Below are positions 62,311-64,000 of a stretch of 64,000 bases of DNA, piece by piece. Position numbers and translations under genes: made by a program. Below the pieces are notes generated by a model. The model saw only the letters and a list, made by a program, of their open reading frames with translations, made no database searches and was not told the DNA's origin. Every line of letters begins with the position of its first letter. Position 1 is the first letter of the stretch. The DNA lies in the NCBI GenBank assembly GCA_965233625.1, contig OZ247499.1:2604001-2668000 (forward strand), in the 5' to 3' direction. This DNA comes from G965233625 sp965233625 (GTDB lineage Bacteria; Planctomycetota; Planctomycetia; Pirellulales; Pirellulaceae).

Positions 62311-63617
62311 GTGTAGCGGATCCCCTGGTGTTCCTCTTCAAAGAACGGCGGCAGCAACGAATCCGCACGCAACAGGCCCTGGCGGGTCAGTTCGATGCGA
62401 TCACCGTCGATGGTTAACATCCCGTTCGTTACGTGCGTGTCCCACTCTTCGCGCCACTGCTCCAGAATTTCCACGTTGAACTTATCGCGGAAGTAACCGG
62501 CGTCTAGATAGCCGCGTTTGAGATTCAGGATCATCTCACGGATCAGCAACTGGTGCGGTGTAGGCCGCATCGCGCGGCCGACGGGCAGTTTGTTTTCTTC
62601 CAGCACGGTGTTGATATAGTCGTCCCACTCCGGCAGGTTCTGGTAGTGAACACCGCTGGCGTGGCCGAAGCTGGCGATACCCGTCGCCAGTAGATCGGAA
62701 CCTTTCCAGAGGTTGTCACGATAGCTGAAGCTGACCTTTTCCGGGTTCTTCACCAGCGTGTATGCACTGGAAACGCTGTAACCCGCTGCCTGAAGTTCAT
62801 CGTAGGCGTAATTCACCCAGTCGCGTTTGGTGGGCCAGTCGGCGACGGGTATTTCGATCTGATTGCCCTTGATGTCTTTGGAATAAACTGTGTTGTAGGG
62901 CAGTTCCATCTGGTAGATCGTCACGCTTTCGGGCGAAAGATCGATCGTGCGTTTGATGTTGTCTTTCCAGTTATCCCAGGTCTCGCCCACCATGCCGGAG
63001 ATGAGGTCGATGTTGACGTTGTAGAAGTCAGCGTCCTGAATCCACTGCCACGCCTTGTGAATTTCGCCCGACAGATGCGCGCGGCCATTTTCGGCAAGGA
63101 TCTCATCGCTGAAGTTTTCGACGCCCAGGCTCAACCGCGTGACGCCCAGCTCCTTCAGCGTATGCACCTTCGGCTCCGAGAGCGTGCCCGGCTCGCATTC
63201 AAAGGTAACTTCTTCCGCCTGATCCCAGTTGATATTGGCCCGCAGGCGGTCCACCAGCGATGTGAGCTGCCGTGCACTTAAAAAGCTGGGTGTTCCACCG
63301 CCAAAGTAAACGAAGCGGAACGGGCGGCCGCCCATGATCTCTGCCTGGCTGACCAGTTCAATCTCTCGCGACAGCGCCTGCACATAGGTTTCAATGTCGC
63401 TGGCTTTGTTGTCGGTGAAGACCTTGAAGTAGCAGAATTTGCAGCGTTTCCGGCAGAACGGAATGTGCAGGTACAACCCTAATGGTGTATCGGCCAGCGG
63501 CGGCGAATGAAGCGCCTTCTGCACCTCTTCCACTTGCTCCGCCTTCCACTGGGAGAAGGGCGGATAGTTGGAGATGAAGTAATTACCAACTTCGGTTTTT
63601 ACAGAATCAGTGGCCAT
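62307..63617 (-). CDS. HemN-family radical SAM protein
   Basis: A 436-residue protein from the ATG at 63617 (a GTG at 63623 is the alternative). The radical SAM motif C-R-K-R-C-K-F-C lies at residues 55-62 in YLHIPFCRKRCKFCYFKVF. It is followed by FVYFGGGTPSFLSARQL, EVTFECEPGTLS, RLSLGVENFSDEIL and IDLISGMVGETWDNW, the HemN/HemW layout. The C-terminus (MRPTPHQLLIREMILNLKRG) matches the HemN_C region. Annotation as coproporphyrinogen dehydrogenase would be automatic; the tight coupling to a GcvH-like gene suggests another reaction. Confidence 0.8.
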   Translation of the reverse strand: MATDSVKTEVGNYFISNYPPFSQWKAEQVEEVQKALHSPPLADTPLGLYLHIPFCRKRCKFCYFKVFTDNKASDIETYVQALSREIELVSQAEIMGGRPFRFVYFGGGTPSFLSARQLTSLVDRLRANINWDQAEEVTFECEPGTLSEPKVHTLKELGVTRLSLGVENFSDEILAENGRAHLSGEIHKAWQWIQDADFYNVNIDLISGMVGETWDNWKDNIKRTIDLSPESVTIYQMELPYNTVYSKDIKGNQIEIPVADWPTKRDWVNYAYDELQAAGYSVSSAYTLVKNPEKVSFSYRDNLWKGSDLLATGIASFGHASGVHYQNLPEWDDYINTVLEENKLPVGRAMRPTPHQLLIREMILNLKRGYLDAGYFRDKFNVEILEQWREEWDTHVTNGMLTIDGDRIELTRQGLLRADSLLPPFFEEEHQGIRYT

Positions 63618-64000
63618 AGACACACAACGGTGTTAAAGGGCGGGGCAGGACGCGGGCTAACCGCCATTATACCAGCACAGGGCCACGGTCTAAAGCGTCT
63701 AACCCGTTGGGCGCAACGTCGAAGCGGTCTCCCCCGGATTACGGCAACCAGAAGTCATTCATGTGGTGCAATTCGCTGTCTAGGCTGCTTATTCGTTAAA
63801 CCCCGTATTTCACACGTGCGGGCATCCGTAAACCTCCCACGATGCGGCCGGTCAACCACGTGCGTGTTCTAGTGTTTCGTAAAGGCAACATGATGGATGC
63901 AGATTTCCGGTTTTCCACCAGTTTCAATGCGTGGACACCTGATTAAGAAGCGAAATGATTACGGTTCAGAATCCTGAAAAGGGATGATAGATAGTGCGTT
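63618..64000. other. window end, no gene recognised
   Basis: These 383 bases upstream of the radical SAM gene show no coding pattern on either strand. They should include its leftward promoter, which was not identified. The window ends before any next gene. Confidence 0.4.

Overview
The window comes from a planctomycete, probably of the Pirellulales type (the order is inference). The signs are an EF-Tu with the VRDxTKTVTI switch I, a DUF1559 prepilin-like protein with its companion lipoprotein, a DUF1552/DUF1592 pair, a TIGR02996 repeat-companion domain inside a WD40/leucine-rich protein, a C-type sulfatase and an LptD-like outer-membrane protein. GC content is moderately high. Many starts lack a clear Shine-Dalgarno site.

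Layout. 0-2.5 kb: a PLP aminotransferase cut by the window edge, a RecA/KaiC-like ATPase and the fluoride channel gene crcB. 2.8-18.2 kb: the translation/transcription core in near-classical order: tRNA-Thr, Tyr, Gly, Thr, tuf, tRNA-Trp, secE, nusG, rplK, rplA, rplJ, rplL, rpoB, rpoC, closed by a strong terminator. After a convergent WD40/LRR gene comes rpsL-rpsG-fusA (20.6-24 kb), followed by an alpha/beta hydrolase and a stand-alone B3/4 protein. 25-29 kb: a secreted sulfatase and an Nramp-fold transporter. 29-34 kb: a leftward run nhaR-purE-purK-antiporter/EIIA-sirtuin. 34-43 kb: ppc, then a three-gene type I-like export system whose ATPase domain looks degenerate, then a lipoprotein and a DUF1559 protein. 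44-51 kb: envelope genes (an internally duplicated secreted protein, an LptD-like barrel, a two-domain FAS1 protein). 51-59 kb: a HEAT-like protein, an SbtA-like bicarbonate transporter fused to an RcpC/CpaB-like domain, a polysaccharide pyruvyl transferase and the DUF1552/DUF1592 pair. 59.5-63.6 kb: a small membrane protein, rimI, and a leftward set of a HemN-type radical SAM protein, a GcvH-like lipoyl protein and a 2x[4Fe-4S] ferredoxin-like protein.

The best candidates for something undescribed are the radical SAM/GcvH-like/ferredoxin set, the RcpC-SbtA fusion, the exporter with lost catalytic residues and the Nramp-like protein without the metal-site motifs. In the core genes, S12 carries Arg at position 88 (a known streptomycin-resistance residue), EF-Tu has an altered switch I, and the EF-G at the str locus resembles the EF-G2 class. 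No rRNA, CRISPR array, insertion sequence or phage was seen.
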